NCBI RefSeq assembly: GCF_035978755.1
Contig: NZ_CP108414.1
Coordinates: forward strand, 1,240,001-1,304,000
Reading direction: 5' to 3'
Source: Streptomyces sp. NBC_01298
GTDB taxonomy: Bacteria > Actinomycetota > Actinomycetes > Streptomycetales > Streptomycetaceae
DNA length: 64,000 bases
Shown: positions 35,429 through 44,128 of the stretch, one piece after another
Numbering within the stretch: the stretch's first letter is position 1
How the letters are laid out: each line of letters starts with the position of its first letter
Program-made: the position numbers and the translations under genes
Notes under the pieces: model-generated
What the model was told of the DNA's origin: nothing
Database searches by the model: none
What the model saw: only the letters and a program-made list of their open reading frames with translations

Positions 35429-36628
35429 ATGACCGTCACTGCACCCGTACTGCCGCCCCCACCGGGCTTGAGCCGTGGCACCGCGCTCGCACTGGCGGTC
35501 GCCGGCGCCCTCACGGTCTCGAACATCTACTTCCCGCAGCCGCTGCTCGACGCCATCGCCTCCGGCCTCGGCATCAGCGGCTCGGCGGCGGGCCTGGTCG
35601 CCACCGCGGCGCAGGTCGGCTACGCCCTCGGCATCAGCCTCGTCGTCCCCCTCGCGGACACGGCCCGGCTGCGCCGGCTCACGAGCGTGCTGCTCCTGCT
35701 GACCACGGCGGGGCTGCTGGTCGCCGCCTTCTCCCCCGACCTGGTCACGCTCACGGTGGCCACGGTCGCGCTGTCCACCACGACGGTGCTGCCGCAGGTG
35801 ATCATGCCGACCGCGGCGTCGATGGCCGGGCCGGGCCGCAGCGGCAGCGCCCTGGGCCTGATCGGCATCGGACTGACGCTCGGCTCCACGCTCTCGCGCA
35901 CCCTCTCCGGCGCGGTCGTGGGCCTCAGCGGCGACTGGCGCACGGCCTACCTGGTGGCGGCGGCGCTCACCGGCGGCCTGCTCCTGTTCCTGCCCAGGCT
36001 GTTGCCCGAACGGGCCCCCGGGGGCCCGGCGTTGCCCTACCGCGCCTTGATCGCCTCCATGCCGCGGCTGGTCGCGGCCCATCCCGAGCTGCGCCTGTCG
36101 GCGTACCTGGGGGCGACGGTGTTCGCCGCCTTCAGCGCGTTCTGGGCGACCCTGGCCTTCCACCTGGCCGGCCCGCCGTTCGGTCTGGGGGTCGCCTGGG
36201 CGGGCCTGTTCGGGCTGTTCAGCCTGCCGGCCGCGCTGTTGTCGTACTCTGCGGGCCGGCTCAGCGACCAGCACCGGCCGCGCTACGTCAACAACCTGGC
36301 CTTCGCGTGCGTGAGCGCCGCCTTCCTGCTCCTCGGCACGCTCGGCGACCGGTCCCTGATCGCACTGGTCGTGGGCTGCAACCTGCTGGTGTACGGCGGC
36401 AGCTGCTGGCAGATCGCCAACCAGGTCCGCGTCTTCCGGCTGGCGGCGGGAATCCGCGCCCGCCTCAACACGGTGTTCATGCTGGCCAGTTTCGCCGGCG
36501 GCTCGGTGGGCTCGTTCGCGGGGGCCGCGCTCTACCAGGCCTACGGATGGCAGGGCATGATCCTGGGCTGCGGAGGCTTCCTGGCCCTGGCCGCCCTGGG
36601 CATGGTGGCGGGACGCCGGATGGACTGA
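35429..36628 (+). CDS. MFS transporter
   Basis: The ATG at 35429 has CGGAGG eight bases before it; 399 aa with about twelve hydrophobic helices. An N-terminal GALTVSNIYFPQPLLDAIA and the PLADTARLRR loop resemble the YnfM/arabinose-efflux-like group of MFS exporters. The shared operator region with the divergent ligase gene suggests export of, or resistance to, the ligase product or uptake/export of the neighbouring peptide. The substrate is unknown. A strong terminator follows. Confidence 0.9.
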   Translation: MTVTAPVLPPPPGLSRGTALALAVAGALTVSNIYFPQPLLDAIASGLGISGSAAGLVATAAQVGYALGISLVVPLADTARLRRLTSVLLLLTTAGLLVAAFSPDLVTLTVATVALSTTTVLPQVIMPTAASMAGPGRSGSALGLIGIGLTLGSTLSRTLSGAVVGLSGDWRTAYLVAAALTGGLLLFLPRLLPERAPGGPALPYRALIASMPRLVAAHPELRLSAYLGATVFAAFSAFWATLAFHLAGPPFGLGVAWAGLFGLFSLPAALLSYSAGRLSDQHRPRYVNNLAFACVSAAFLLLGTLGDRSLIALVVGCNLLVYGGSCWQIANQVRVFRLAAGIRARLNTVFMLASFAGGSVGSFAGAALYQAYGWQGMILGCGGFLALAALGMVAGRRMD

Positions 36629-36654
36629 CCGGACGGGCCCGGCCCGACCGGACG

Positions 36655-36705
36655 CGCGAAGGGGGTGGTGCGGGAGCCGGAAGCTCCCGCACCACCCCCT
36701 TCGCG
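36655..36705. terminator. Strong hairpin terminator between MFS and XRE genes
   Basis: A 23-bp perfect stem (36655-36677 with 36683-36705) and a five-base loop, directly downstream of the MFS stop. There is no T-run, as is usual in Streptomyces; it can serve both strands. Confidence 0.85.
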
Positions 36706-36772
36706 TCGGTCGGGCCGCCCCTCCCGGATCCGGCCCGGCGCACACCGCCCGGCGCTTCGCCTCCCCGCGCCG

Positions 36773-36817
36773 CGCGCGGCGAGACGCACGCCTCTCCCCC
36801 GCGCGTCTCGCCGCGCG
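36773..36817. terminator. Hairpin at the end of the XRE-TPR gene
   Basis: A 15-bp perfect stem (CGCGCGGCGAGACGC with its complement) around a 15-base loop begins right after the XRE stop codon on the minus strand. Confidence 0.7.
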
Positions 36818-38047
36818 TCAGGCCCTGGGACCGGCTGCCCCGCGCGCCTGCGCGAGGGCTTCGGCCAGCGTCCGCCAGATGTCCGCGGCCAGGTCGATGC
36901 TGGCCGCCGCCTGGGCCTCCTCCGCGAGTTCGCGCATCCGCGCCAGGCCCTCGTCCTCCCGGCCCTCGACGATGAGGAGCCGACTGTCCAGCATGTCCAG
37001 CCGGACCCGGTCGCGGTACGTGGTCTTCGCGTCGGCGCCGCGCACCCGGTCCAGCAGCGTGCGGGCGTCGGCGAAACGCCCGCCCAGGAAGGCGATTTCC
37101 GCCTTCAGGGCCGTCACCTCGTGGCCCAGGGCGGGGATGTCCACGTAGACCAGGCTCGCCTCGGCCTGCTCGGCGTACTGCTCCGCCCGGTCCAGTTCCG
37201 GCGGCGCCTTGCGGACGTGGAGCCGGGCGGCGGCGACCCTGAGCCTGACCCACAGCAACAGGTTCTCCGCGCTGCTGAAGCGCTCCAGCGCCTGCGCCAA
37301 GAGGCCCTGGGCGCTGTCCAGGTCGCCCTGGCGGACCCGCACGGCGGCGGCGGTCCACAGCGACTCGGCCCACAGGGTGTCGGTGCGGCCCTGCGTGAGG
37401 GCGGTCAGCTCGTCGGCGTGCGCGCGGGCCTCCCCGAGCCGGCCCGCCTCGGTCTCCACGGAGACCAGCGCGAGCAGGCTGGCGGCCACGTCGGCCACCG
37501 GGAGCCCGTTCTCCCGGGCCAGCCGGTACGCCGCCGCGCCGGCCTCGCCGGCGGGGCCGATCTCGCCGCAGGCCCGCAGGCAGCGCGCCAACTGGGTCTG
37601 GCCCCGGGCGCTCAGCTCGGGCAGGCCCAGCTCGTCGCCGAGCCGGACGAGCTCCAGCAGCAGCTCCCGCTCCTTGGCGTGCTCCCCCCTGCGGCGCCGC
37701 CACTGGGCGACCAGCCACAGACCCTGCCAGCGCAGCAGCGGGTCCTGGTCCCCCTCCCCGCCCAGGGCGCTCTCGACCGCCACGGCGGTCTCGTCGGTGC
37801 CCGCGGACGCGGCGACGGCGAGGGCCCGGGCCAACGAGTTGGCGGCGGCCTCTTCGAACGCGGAGGCGGGTACGCCGAGTTGCGCGGCCAGATGCTCTAC
37901 GGCCCGCGCGGTGGGCTGCCGGGCGCCGGACTCCAGCCGGGACAGATAGCCGGTGGACATGCCCTCGCCGGCAAGGGCGGCCTGCGAGAGCCCTCGCTCG
38001 GTGCGGAGCTGCTTGAGCCGGCGCCCGAACAGCGGTTGTTCCAACAC
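36818..38047 (-). CDS. XRE HTH-TPR regulator (RRNPP-like architecture)
   Basis: The GTG start at 38047 gives 409 aa beginning VLEQPLFGRRLKQLR. The XRE helix-turn-helix is at about residues 8-62 (ERGLSQAALAGEGMSTGYLS, then RLESGARQPT). The remaining 340 residues are helical TPR-type repeats (ELLLELVRLGDELGLPELSA, ESLWTAAAVRVRQGDLDSAQ and similar). HTH plus TPR is the build of peptide-sensing regulators such as PlcR, NprR and Rgg. It is divergent from the DIGWP peptide gene, with two operator-like sites between. It probably regulates itself, the peptide and the ligase/MFS promoters. Confidence 0.88.
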   Translation of the reverse strand: MLEQPLFGRRLKQLRTERGLSQAALAGEGMSTGYLSRLESGARQPTARAVEHLAAQLGVPASAFEEAAANSLARALAVAASAGTDETAVAVESALGGEGDQDPLLRWQGLWLVAQWRRRRGEHAKERELLLELVRLGDELGLPELSARGQTQLARCLRACGEIGPAGEAGAAAYRLARENGLPVADVAASLLALVSVETEAGRLGEARAHADELTALTQGRTDTLWAESLWTAAAVRVRQGDLDSAQGLLAQALERFSSAENLLLWVRLRVAAARLHVRKAPPELDRAEQYAEQAEASLVYVDIPALGHEVTALKAEIAFLGGRFADARTLLDRVRGADAKTTYRDRVRLDMLDSRLLIVEGREDEGLARMRELAEEAQAAASIDLAADIWRTLAEALAQARGAAGPRA

Positions 38048-38173
38048 GTGATCAACCCCATGGATTCGGAGGCGGTGACAGGGGTGGCAGGGCCGGACGA
38101 CTTCCGTGACATGCGCGTACCCACGGAAACACTCCGCCCCAGGCGGACCAGAGGCTAGCCCGGAAGCCCACAG

Positions 38174-38193
38174 TTGGGCAAATTCTTGCCCAA
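38174..38193. promoter_or_regulatory. Operator-like inverted repeat TTGGGCAA-ATTC-TTGCCCAA
   Basis: A perfect 8-4-8 inverted repeat in the divergent region, 127 bases upstream of the XRE start and 167 before the peptide start. It has the same core and spacer as the site at 35345. Confidence 0.75.
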
Positions 38194-38241
38194 AGCGCGC
38201 GAGCGCCAAACAGGGATCTCGAACTTCTGGCACTACAGGCC

Positions 38242-38270
38242 TTGCCAATTGGTTGGCAATACCTTGCCAA
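38242..38270. promoter_or_regulatory. Overlapping operator repeats TTGCCAA-TTGG-TTGGCAA-TACC-TTGCCAA
   Basis: Three 7-bp half-sites in alternating orientation. The right pair, TTGGCAATACCTTGCCAA, is a perfect 7-4-7 inverted repeat about 90 bases before the secreted peptide gene. It is the best copy of the motif. Confidence 0.78.
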
Positions 38271-38359
38271 AGTGCTGGGACCTGCACTAGCTTTCTCGGC
38301 AACGCGGTGGTCACGACGATTCCGCGGATCTCGCCTTCCCATCTCGCTCAGGAGTTCCA

Positions 38360-38584
38360 GTGCGTTCCTTCCTCCGTGCCACCCGTGTCCGCGTCGCAGC
38401 GGGCGCCATCGCCTTCGTCGCCCTGTTCGCCGTCGTCGGTGCGTCCGGAAGCCCCGCCGGGGACATCGGCTGGCCGGTTCCGCCGAAGGGCGCCACGGTC
38501 GCCGGGGACATCGGCTGGCCCTCGCCGGTGGCTCCCGCCACCGCCGCCCGCACCGACATCGGCTGGCCGGTCAAGGGCGCGTAA
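38360..38584 (+). CDS. Secreted small peptide with three DIGWP repeats
   Basis: GTG start with AGGAG five bases upstream; 74 aa, TAA stop. Residues 1-32 form a Sec signal peptide: basic MRSFLRATRVR, a hydrophobic core AAGAIAFVALFAVVGASG and a likely cleavage after Ala-Ser-Gly or nearby. The mature part of about 43 residues contains Asp-Ile-Gly-Trp-Pro three times, with Val-Pro-Pro, Ser-Pro-Val and Val-Lys-Gly after each copy. It has no Cys. It could be a peptide pheromone precursor read by the adjacent XRE-TPR regulator, or a multi-core substrate for the ATP-grasp ligases. I know no named family. Confidence 0.8.
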   Translation: MRSFLRATRVRVAAGAIAFVALFAVVGASGSPAGDIGWPVPPKGATVAGDIGWPSPVAPATAARTDIGWPVKGA

Positions 38585-38681
38585 CGCCGACGGCGCCCGG
38601 CCGGCACCCCGGCCCCTCCTTCTCCACCCCCACACAGAGAGTGATCGACCCGGCGGCTTCGACTCGCCCCCGGCCCGCCCG

Positions 38682-39720
38682 GTCAAGACCGCCGTAATCG
38701 TGGACGGGTACTCGACCGGCACGCTCCTCCCCCCGGCCTCCCCCCGGCCTTCGCCCGTCTCGGCCTCGACGTGGTGCACGTGTACAGCTCCGCGGAACCG
38801 ATGGCGACGATGCTCCCGCCGGATCCGGACGCCTACCGGGACCAGTTCCACTGCCCCGACGAGGCCGCCTTCGAAGCAACGGTCTCGGCGCTCGCGGAGC
38901 TCGGCCCGGTGGCCGTCCTGGCGGGCCAGGAGCCCGGCGTGCCCCTCGCCGACGCGCTCAGCGAGGCCCTGCGCCGCGCCGGGGTGAGGTGCGCCGACCA
39001 GTTCAAGAGCGGCGATCCGCAGGCCGTCGCCGACTGGGCCGAGCGTTCGGCCGGGTACCCCGTAATCGTCAAGCCGCTCAGCTCGGCCTCCACCGACCGC
39101 GTCTACCGGTGCCACGACGCCGCCGAGGTCCTGACGGCCGCCCGCGCGGTGCTCGGCTCCACCGACATCTTCGAGCGCGGGAACACCGAAGCCCTGGCGC
39201 AGTCCTTCCTGGAGGGCACCGAGTACATCGTGGACACGGTCAGCGTGGCGGGCGAGCGGTACGTGTGCGGGGTGTGGAAGTACGAGAAGGAAATCCTGCC
39301 GAACGGCAAGAACATCTACGACCTCGACGTCCTGCTCGCCCCGGACGCCGCACCGGTGCCCGCGCTGATCGCCTACGTCGACACGGTGCTGGAAGCCCTC
39401 GGCATCCAGCACGGCCCTGGCCTACGCACGGCCCGAGGAGTTCGCCCGCCGGTACGCCGGCCAGGTCTACTCTCCCCGCACCGCGGCCGCCGTCCACAGC
39501 ACCCGCACCACCTTCGGCGGACTGGTCGCATCGGTGGACCAGGAGGCGGTGGACCGGATCGAGGCCCTGCCGGGCGTCCACCTCGTGGGCGTCAAACTCG
39601 GTCCGGGCAAGCGCCTGACCCCGACCGCCGACCTGCTGACCAGCCCGCTGCGCATCTTCATGACGGCCGACGACATGGAGCGGATCCGCACGGACCGGGA
39701 CACCATCCAGACCCCACGAC
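38682..39720 (+). pseudogene. Decayed paralogue of the ATP-grasp dipeptide ligase
   Basis: Frame-corrected, this matches the ligase at 33233-35281 over its ATP-grasp part (KTAVIVDGYSTGTLLPP, LAGQEPGVPLADALSEAL, YPVIVKPLSSAST, ALAYARPEEFARRYAGQ, LTPTADLLTSP). An exact tandem duplication of TCCCCCCGGCC near 38731-38752 shifts the frame. At about 39413-39417 roughly 40 codons are missing, including the VEIGARLSGG metal-binding segment, with a second shift. No in-frame stop closes it before the phospholipase gene. No clean start codon is seen. Catalysis should be lost. Confidence 0.75.
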
Positions 39721-39935
39721 CGAACGCCCGTTGGGCATCGGCGGGGCCCGACCAGTCCCCGGCGGACGGTCCGCGGTGGTACGCGATGGTCCAGAACCGG
39801 CCGACCCGCGCACCGAACCCGGCCGCCGTTCGCCTGGTGTACGCGCCGCCGTCACGCCAGGCTCTCTCACCGGAACCCCGGACCCGCTGTGCTGGGGCAC
39901 TCAGCCACCCCTCGACCACGGAGGTCGTTCGCGCC

Positions 39936-42002
39936 ATGGACCAACTCAATCGTCGGCGTTTCCTGCAGCTCGCGGGCGGAACCACCGCCCTGACGATGCT
40001 GGGCGAGAGCATCGCCCGTGCCGCCGCGATCCCCGCACAGGGGACCACCGGCTCCATCGCGGACGTCGAGCACATCGTCGTGCTCATGCAGGAGAACCGT
40101 TCCTTCGACCACTACTTCGGTGCGCTGCGCGGTGTCCGCGGCTTCGGCGACCCGCGCCCGGTGACCCTGCCCAGCGGCAAGTCCGTCTGGCACCAGTCCG
40201 ACGGCACGAAGGAGACGCTGCCCTTCCGGCCGCCGTCCGAGGACCTGGGCATGGAATTCCTCCAGGGCCTCAACCACGACTGGGCGGGCGGCCAGAGCGC
40301 CTTCAACAAGGGCAGGTACGACAACTGGGTCCCCGCCAAGACGGCCACCACGATGGCCCACCTGACCCGCCAGGACATCCCCTTCCACTACGCCCTCGCG
40401 GACGCGTTCACCATCTGCGACGCCTACCACTGCTCGTTCATCGGCTCCACCGACCCCAACCGCTACTACCTCTGGTCGGGCCACACCGGCAACGACGGCA
40501 AGGGCGGCGGCCCGGTCCTCAACAACGCCGAAGCCGGGTACGGCTGGACCACCTACCCGGAACGACTGGAGGCGGCCGGAGTCTCCTGGAAGGTCTACCA
40601 GGACATCGGCGACGGCCTCGACGCCGCCGGCTCCTGGGGCTGGATCGACGATGCCTACCGCGGGAACTACGGCGACAACTCGCTGCTGTACTTCAACACC
40701 TACCGGGACGCCCAACCCGGCAGCGCCCTGCACGAGAAGGCCCGTACGGGCACCAACGCGGCCGCCGGCGAAGGCTACTTCGACAAGCTGCGCGCGGACG
40801 TCGTCGGCGGCACCCTCCCGCAGATCTCCTGGATAGCCGCTCCCGAAGCCTTCAGCGAGCACTCCAACTGGCCCTCCAACTACGGCGCCTGGTACATCTC
40901 CCAGGTCCTGGACGCGCTCACCGCCGACCCCGATGTGTGGGCGAAGACGGCCCTCTTCATCACCTACGACGAGAACGACGGCTTCTTCGACCACGTCGTC
41001 CCGCCGTACGCCCCCGCCAGCGCGGCCCAGGGCCTGTCGACCACGCCCACCGCCCTGGACGTCTTCCCCGGCAAGGCTGGTTACGTGGCCGGACCCTACG
41101 GCCTGGGCCCGCGCGTGCCGATGCTCGTCGTCTCCCCCTGGAGCACCGGCGGCTACGCCTGCTCCGAGACCTTCGACCACACCTCGGTCATCCGCTTCAT
41201 GGAGCAGCGCTTCGGCGTCCACGAGCCCAACATCTCGCCCTGGCGCCGCGCCGTCTGCGGCGACCTCACCTCCGCCTTCGACTTCGCCCGCAAGGACACC
41301 GCCCAGGCCCCGCTGCCCGACACCGACGGCTGGTACCCGCCGGACCGCGAGCGCCACCCCGACTTCCGGGCCACCCCGCCGTCCCAAGGGGTCATGCCGC
41401 GCCAGGAGAAGGGCCCGCGCCGCACGCGCGCGCTCAAGTACGCCCCGTACGTGGACGGCTCCGCGCTCGTCTCCGAGGGCAAGTTCCGGCTGACCTTCAG
41501 CGGCGGCCCGGAGCTGGGCGCGCAGTTCTACGTCACCTCCGGCAACCGCACCGACGCGCCCTGGACCTACACCACCGAGGCCGGCAAGTCGATCGCGGAC
41601 ACCTGGAACACCGCCTACTCGGCCGGGTCCACCGACCTAACCGTGCACGGCCCGAACGGCTTCCTGCGCGCCTTCCGCAACCCCGGCACCACCCCCGGCC
41701 CCGAGGTCACCGCCCGCCATGACGCCGCGACGGGGAACCTGGACCTCGCCTTGACCAACGCCGGCGCCACCACCGTCACCCTGACGCTCACCAACGCCTA
41801 CGGCGGCGGCCCGAAGCGCCTCAAGGTCCCCAAGGGCGCCACCGTCAGGCACACGGTCTCCCTGAAGAACACCCGTCGCTGGTACGACGTGACCGTCACC
41901 GCGTCCGGCACCCCGGGCTTCCTGCGCCGCTTCGCCGGCACGGTGGAAACCGGCCGCACGGGCCTGTCCGACCCGGCGATCCTGACGGAACGCTCCTCCT
42001 GA
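39936..42002 (+). CDS. Phosphocholine-specific phospholipase C, Tat-exported
   Basis: The ATG at 39936 has GGAGG upstream; 688 aa. The Tat signal NRRRFLQLAGGTTALTML is at residues 5-22. The acid-phosphatase/phosphoesterase core follows: EHIVVLMQENRSFDHYFG with the metal-binding Glu-Asn and Asp, later FITYDENDGFFDHVVPP and RVPMLVVSPWSTGG. Two C-terminal beta domains of the bacterial PLC type close the protein. It hydrolyses phospholipids outside the cell, probably to release phosphate. No PHO box was confirmed in the upstream region. Confidence 0.93.
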   Translation: MDQLNRRRFLQLAGGTTALTMLGESIARAAAIPAQGTTGSIADVEHIVVLMQENRSFDHYFGALRGVRGFGDPRPVTLPSGKSVWHQSDGTKETLPFRPPSEDLGMEFLQGLNHDWAGGQSAFNKGRYDNWVPAKTATTMAHLTRQDIPFHYALADAFTICDAYHCSFIGSTDPNRYYLWSGHTGNDGKGGGPVLNNAEAGYGWTTYPERLEAAGVSWKVYQDIGDGLDAAGSWGWIDDAYRGNYGDNSLLYFNTYRDAQPGSALHEKARTGTNAAAGEGYFDKLRADVVGGTLPQISWIAAPEAFSEHSNWPSNYGAWYISQVLDALTADPDVWAKTALFITYDENDGFFDHVVPPYAPASAAQGLSTTPTALDVFPGKAGYVAGPYGLGPRVPMLVVSPWSTGGYACSETFDHTSVIRFMEQRFGVHEPNISPWRRAVCGDLTSAFDFARKDTAQAPLPDTDGWYPPDRERHPDFRATPPSQGVMPRQEKGPRRTRALKYAPYVDGSALVSEGKFRLTFSGGPELGAQFYVTSGNRTDAPWTYTTEAGKSIADTWNTAYSAGSTDLTVHGPNGFLRAFRNPGTTPGPEVTARHDAATGNLDLALTNAGATTVTLTLTNAYGGGPKRLKVPKGATVRHTVSLKNTRRWYDVTVTASGTPGFLRRFAGTVETGRTGLSDPAILTERSS

Positions 42003-42039
42003 CGGCACCAGCCCCGCGAATGCCCGTGAGATACCCGTG

Positions 42040-42083
42040 ACGTGCCCGCGGAGTCGCCCTTTCGGGTGGCTCCGCGGGCACGT
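42040..42083 (+). terminator. Terminator after phospholipase gene
   Basis: A 14-bp perfect stem (ACGTGCCCGCGGAG with its complement), extended by three G-C pairs and wobble pairs, closes on a TTTC loop 38 bases after the stop. Confidence 0.85.
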
Positions 42084-42088
42084 CGCCC

Positions 42089-42130
42089 GTCAGCCGTCAG
42101 CCGTCAGCCGTCAGCCGTCAGCCGTCAGCC
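42089..42130. repeat. Six tandem copies of GTCAGCC
   Basis: An exact heptamer repeat fills the gap after the terminator and runs into the stop codon of the HxlR gene, whose last codons and TGA lie in its final unit and just beyond. The copy number is probably unstable. Confidence 0.9.
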
Positions 42131-42502
42131 GTCGAACCGCTGACGGGAGGCCTCGATGTGGCCGAGGTACCGGTGGGTCCAGTCGCACAGTCCGGCGATC
42201 GTCACCCGCAGGTCCCGGCCCGGGTCGGTGAGGGCGTACTCGACGCGCGGCGGCACGACGGGGTGGACCGTGCGCTCGATCAAGCCGTAGCGCTCGAGCA
42301 TGCGCAGGTTCTGGGTGAGCATCTTGTGGCTGATGCCCTCGATCTCGCCCCGCACCTCGGTGAAGCGCAGGGTGCGCTCCCCCAGCGCCTCGATGATCAG
42401 GAGCGCCCATTTGTTGGCGACGTCCGAGAAGATCTCCCGCGCCAGGGAGTCCACGCGCCTGAGGTCGGCGTCCTCGGGCGAGCCGCTGTAGCTGGTCTTC
42501 AT
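42125..42502 (-). CDS. HxlR family regulator
   Basis: The ATG at 42502 gives 125 aa. The winged helix-turn-helix is typical: FSDVANKWALLIIEALGE, LRFTEVRGEIEGISHKMLTQ and ERTVHPVVPPRVEYALTDPG. HxlR proteins lack a ligand domain and often sense reactive aldehydes, quinones or redox change. Normally such genes are divergent from the gene they control; here the start overlaps a beheaded RidA gene on the other strand, suggesting a deletion has fused the two. Confidence 0.9.
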   Translation of the reverse strand: MKTSYSGSPEDADLRRVDSLAREIFSDVANKWALLIIEALGERTLRFTEVRGEIEGISHKMLTQNLRMLERYGLIERTVHPVVPPRVEYALTDPGRDLRVTIAGLCDWTHRYLGHIEASRQRFDG

Positions 42503-42818
42503 CGCCGGCCAGGTCGCCTGGGGCCCCGACGGCATCACCGTCGGCAAGGACGACCTCGCCGCTCAGGTCGAGCGGTGCTACGTCAACATCGCCACCGCCC
42601 TGGCGGCGGTCGGCGCCTCCTTCGACGACGTGGCGAAACTGACCGTCTACGTCGTCGACTGGACCCCCGCCAAGATGCCCCTGCTCATGGAGGGCATCAT
42701 CCGGGCGGCCGCGGCCCTGGGGAGCGCCCCGGTCCCACCGGCCAGCCTGCTGGGCGTCGCGGCACTGGACGTACCCGAGCACCTGGTCGAGATCGAAGCC
42801 ACGGCGGTCATCGGCTGA
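42492..42818 (+). pseudogene. RidA family protein, 5'-truncated
   Basis: The frame from 42495 reads VFIAGQVAWGPDG, then DVAKLTVYVVDWTPAKMPLL and PPASLLGVAALDVPEHLVEIEA, a clear RidA/YjgF core. The usual first 30 or so residues are absent: TAG lies two codons before the homology at 42489, and no start codon is available until ATG 42630, which would remove half the trimer-forming fold. The break point coincides with the 5' end of the HxlR gene. Confidence 0.75.
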
Positions 42819-42927
42819 ACACCGCGACCCGTCCGCCGCCAACCGCCAGGTTGACCGCCGCGAGCCGGACGGGCTGATGAAATGCCTTCGACGGCAAAGG
42901 GCGGCGGGTCGCGGGCGGAGGAGGCAC

Positions 42928-44112
42928 GTGTCGGAACAGGGCGGACCGGGCGGTCCGGAGGCGCGGCTGCGCTCCATGGAGGAGGCCCTGGAGCAGATCG
43001 GAACCTCCCCCGACGAGCGGCAGACATGCCGGGAACTGGCCGGATTCCTGCTCCGCACCCTGTCCGACGCCGCGGCGGTGGACCTGATCCGCCCCGGCGC
43101 CCGTACCGAGCGCGTGGCCGTGGCCGGCGCGACGGCCCTCCTGGACGGTTCCGCCGCCGACGGCGCGCCGCTGGTCCGGGCCCTGGACCGGGACCATCCC
43201 CTGGAAACGTGGACCGCCGGAACCGGGGCCGCCCGCACCTACGCCGCCTCGGTCCCCCTGATGGCCCGGGGCGAGCTGTACGGCAGGATCCTGACCGTCC
43301 GCGCGCGGGCGCACTACGGGGACCACGAGCTGGCGACCCTGCACTTCGCCGCGCGCCTGACCGCCATCCACCTCGGTCACGCCCGGCGCCTCGCGGCGAC
43401 CGAGAGGACCGCACTGGACCTGCAACGCGCCCTGGTCGCGGAACCCGGCCGGCCCCACCCCAACCTGGAGATCGCCAGCCGCTACCTGCCCGTCGGGGCC
43501 CGCGCGCTGGTCGGCGGCGACTGGTTCGAGACGATCCGCCTGCACTTCGGCCGTACCCTCCTCGCCGTCGGGGACGTGATGGGGCACGGCCTGGAGGCCG
43601 CGGTCGACATGAACGCGTACCGCTCCGTGCTGCGCGAGGTCGCCTCCACCGACCTCGCCCCGCACCGGGTGCTGCGCCAACTCGACTCCCTGTCCGCGTC
43701 GGACGACACCCGCAGGCCCGCGACCTGCCTGCTCGTCCGCATCGACCCGGCCCGGGGCATGGCCCTCTACGCCAGCGCGGGGCACCTGCCGCCCGCCCTC
43801 TTCACCGGCGACGGCACGGGCGAACTCCTGGATGTCCCGGTCGGCCCGCCCCTGGGCACCGGCGCCGGCGGCTACGAGGCCCTGGCCCGGCCGTTCACGG
43901 CCGACCAGACCCTGCTCCTGTACACGGACGGCCTGGTGGAACGGCGCAGCGAGGACATCGACACCTCCCTGGCCCGGCTAGCGGCCCTGCGCCTGGCCTC
44001 CTGGACGCCCCTCCCGGAGGTGGTCGACGCGGTCTGCGCCGGCCTGGACGCTCAACACGCCGAGGACGACGTAGCCGTACTGGCCGCACGCCTGCGCCAT
44101 CGACCCGCCTAG
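42928..44112 (+). CDS. PP2C/SpoIIE-type protein phosphatase with GAF-like sensor
   Basis: The GTG at 42928 is chosen, directly after GGAGGAGG; 394 aa. Residues about 20-170 look like a GAF sensor. The SpoIIE phosphatase domain follows, with VGGDWFETIRL, VGDVMGHGLEAA, LLLYTDGLVERR and the terminal EDDVAVLAARL, which provide the metal-binding aspartates. Such proteins usually dephosphorylate anti-sigma-factor antagonists. No anti-sigma gene is adjacent. Confidence 0.9.
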   Translation: MSEQGGPGGPEARLRSMEEALEQIGTSPDERQTCRELAGFLLRTLSDAAAVDLIRPGARTERVAVAGATALLDGSAADGAPLVRALDRDHPLETWTAGTGAARTYAASVPLMARGELYGRILTVRARAHYGDHELATLHFAARLTAIHLGHARRLAATERTALDLQRALVAEPGRPHPNLEIASRYLPVGARALVGGDWFETIRLHFGRTLLAVGDVMGHGLEAAVDMNAYRSVLREVASTDLAPHRVLRQLDSLSASDDTRRPATCLLVRIDPARGMALYASAGHLPPALFTGDGTGELLDVPVGPPLGTGAGGYEALARPFTADQTLLLYTDGLVERRSEDIDTSLARLAALRLASWTPLPEVVDAVCAGLDAQHAEDDVAVLAARLRHRPA

Positions 44113-44128
44113 CCTGTCGGATCTTGCC

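Noticed and set aside
39867..41387. 506-residue leftward frame opposite the phospholipase gene
   Set aside because: Val/Gly/Arg-rich shadow of a well-supported gene.
42089..42130. CRISPR-like repeat
   Set aside because: The 7-bp units are contiguous with no spacers; this is a simple tandem repeat.
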